A stretch of DNA of 64,000 nt from Kitasatospora papulosa. GTDB taxonomy: Bacteria; Actinomycetota; Actinomycetes; Streptomycetales; Streptomycetaceae. A program made the translations under genes and the position numbers. A model generated the notes under the pieces. That model was given only the letters and a program-made list of their open reading frames with translations. It was not told the DNA's origin and did no database searches. Shown one piece after another: positions 63,545-64,000 of this stretch. The first letter of the stretch is position 1; the number at the start of each line of letters is the position of its first letter. The DNA is taken from positions 585,880-649,879 of the forward strand of contig NZ_JNYQ01000002.1 of assembly GCF_000717245.1 (NCBI RefSeq), written 5' to 3'.

Positions 63545-64000
63545 AGGGTCCGGAACCGGGCCGGGGGCGGTTCCTGGAACGGGGGGAGAAGCAGGGAAGG
63601 GCGGGGTTGACACGCCCCCCTCGCATCCGTAAGGTTCTTCGAGTTGTCCCGGAGCCACCATGGTCCGGCGGCAGCCGATCCCGCCGCTCAAGCGGCAAAC
63701 AAACTCTGTACGACCTCCCACCGGGGAAAATTTCGGCATGCCGAAATTCAATTCGCCGACTCGATTATGAGTCGCCGGGAGAATCCGCTAGAGTTTGAGA
63801 CGTCGGAACGGCCCAACAGCCGGGAAGACGAGCCCCGCTGACTGGGAATCAGGCCCGAAAGGATCTGATAGAGTCGGACTCGCCGGAAAGGGAAACGCGA
63901 GAGCGAAGAACTGGAAAGCGAAACAAGCAGTAACCCGCTTCGACCGGGAATCGGACACGAAAGAGTCTGATAGAGTCGGAAACGCAAGAACGAAGGGAAG
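63545..64000 (+). promoter_or_regulatory. rRNA operon multi-promoter leader, 16S gene beyond the window
   Basis: 456 bases without a gene. TTGACA (63607-63612) and TAAGGT (63630-63635), spaced 17, form an almost ideal promoter. Three further -10 boxes TAGAGT occur at 63789-63794, 63869-63874 and 63971-63976. The last two sit in copies of GGGAATC ... TCTGATAGAGTCGG exactly 102 bases apart. This stacked arrangement, with GAACGAAGGGAAG at the edge, is characteristic of Streptomyces rrn leaders. The 16S gene should begin a few hundred bases to the right. Confidence 0.82.
63729..63748. promoter_or_regulatory. 20-bp perfect palindrome in the rRNA leader
   Basis: AATTTCGGCATGCCGAAATT is fully self-complementary. 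A second dyad CGACTC/GAGTCG (63757-63774) follows, directly before the TAGAGT box at 63789. It could be a binding site for a growth-rate regulator or a cruciform/hairpin. Confidence 0.6.

Overview
The window is chromosomal DNA from a Streptomyces or a very close relative. It is very GC-rich, its genes have almost only G or C in third codon positions, GTG starts are frequent, and bldC, an AtrA-type TetR gene, an NsdA-type regulator, SpoIIE/RsbW phosphatases and a leaderless-looking purF are present. From memory, the backbone order (Lsr2-like gene, purSQL, purF, purM, DUF3073, vdh, bldC, hrpA ... sigma factor, atrA, ndh, PP2C, MFS, marR, rRNA leader) matches S. coelicolor SCO4076 to about SCO4122. 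No database was consulted.

Layout. 1-1.2 kb: a truncated histidine kinase and two tRNA-Gly genes. 1.3-5.3 kb: the nucleoid protein LsrL diverging from the overlapping purSQL operon. 5.3-9.1 kb: an ArsR-like regulator with a 16-bp palindromic operator, a membrane protein, a mycothiol-dependent isomerase-like protein and a META lipoprotein. 9.1-10.9 kb: a Tat-exported sulfatase preceded by a 30-aa leader peptide ending in Cys codons, which looks like sulfur-responsive attenuation. 11.3-14 kb: purF and purM. 14.1-18.7 kb: DUF3073, valine dehydrogenase, a SCO4090-like gene, bldC and a CxxC protein. 18.7-25.1 kb: HrpA helicase and a DsbA/CcdA-type redox pair between two identical tRNA-Asp genes, plus tRNA-Phe and tRNA-Glu. 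25.2-32.8 kb: a metallophosphoesterase, a metallopeptidase coupled to two fluoride-channel genes, a proline-rich lipoprotein, a DEAD-box helicase with a C-terminal frameshift, an amino-acid permease and tRNA-Lys.

32.9-41.1 kb, between tRNA-Lys and tRNA-fMet, looks like an accessory segment: small membrane and zinc-ribbon proteins, a VOC/WYL pair, a MarR/MFS pair around a dyad operator, an orphan sugar-binding lipoprotein, a BBE-type flavin oxidase and a 50-aa all-GC3 peptide. 41.5-50 kb: tRNA-fMet, a TipA-like MerR regulator without the thiostrepton-binding Cys, a SpoIIE phosphatase, a c-di-AMP (ydaO) riboswitch controlling an M23 peptidase, an aldo/keto reductase, a PrsW-type protease, TrmB and an LhgO-like oxidase. 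50-63.5 kb: developmental and stress regulators. These are an NsdA-type regulator, an asparagine-synthetase-like protein that has lost its metal/PPi ligands, a one-polypeptide ECF sigma/anti-sigma/NPCBM sensor, AtrA, NDH-2, a PAS-PP2C-RsbW protein and a divergent MFS/MarR pair around a palindrome. 63.55 kb to the end: the multi-promoter leader of an rRNA operon.

Two functional threads run through the region. One is de novo purine synthesis (purS, Q, L, F, M). The other is control of development, cell wall and antibiotic production (bldC, atrA, LsrL, SpoIIE-type phosphatases, the c-di-AMP-controlled wall hydrolase). No CRISPR array, insertion sequence, phage or complete biosynthetic cluster was seen.
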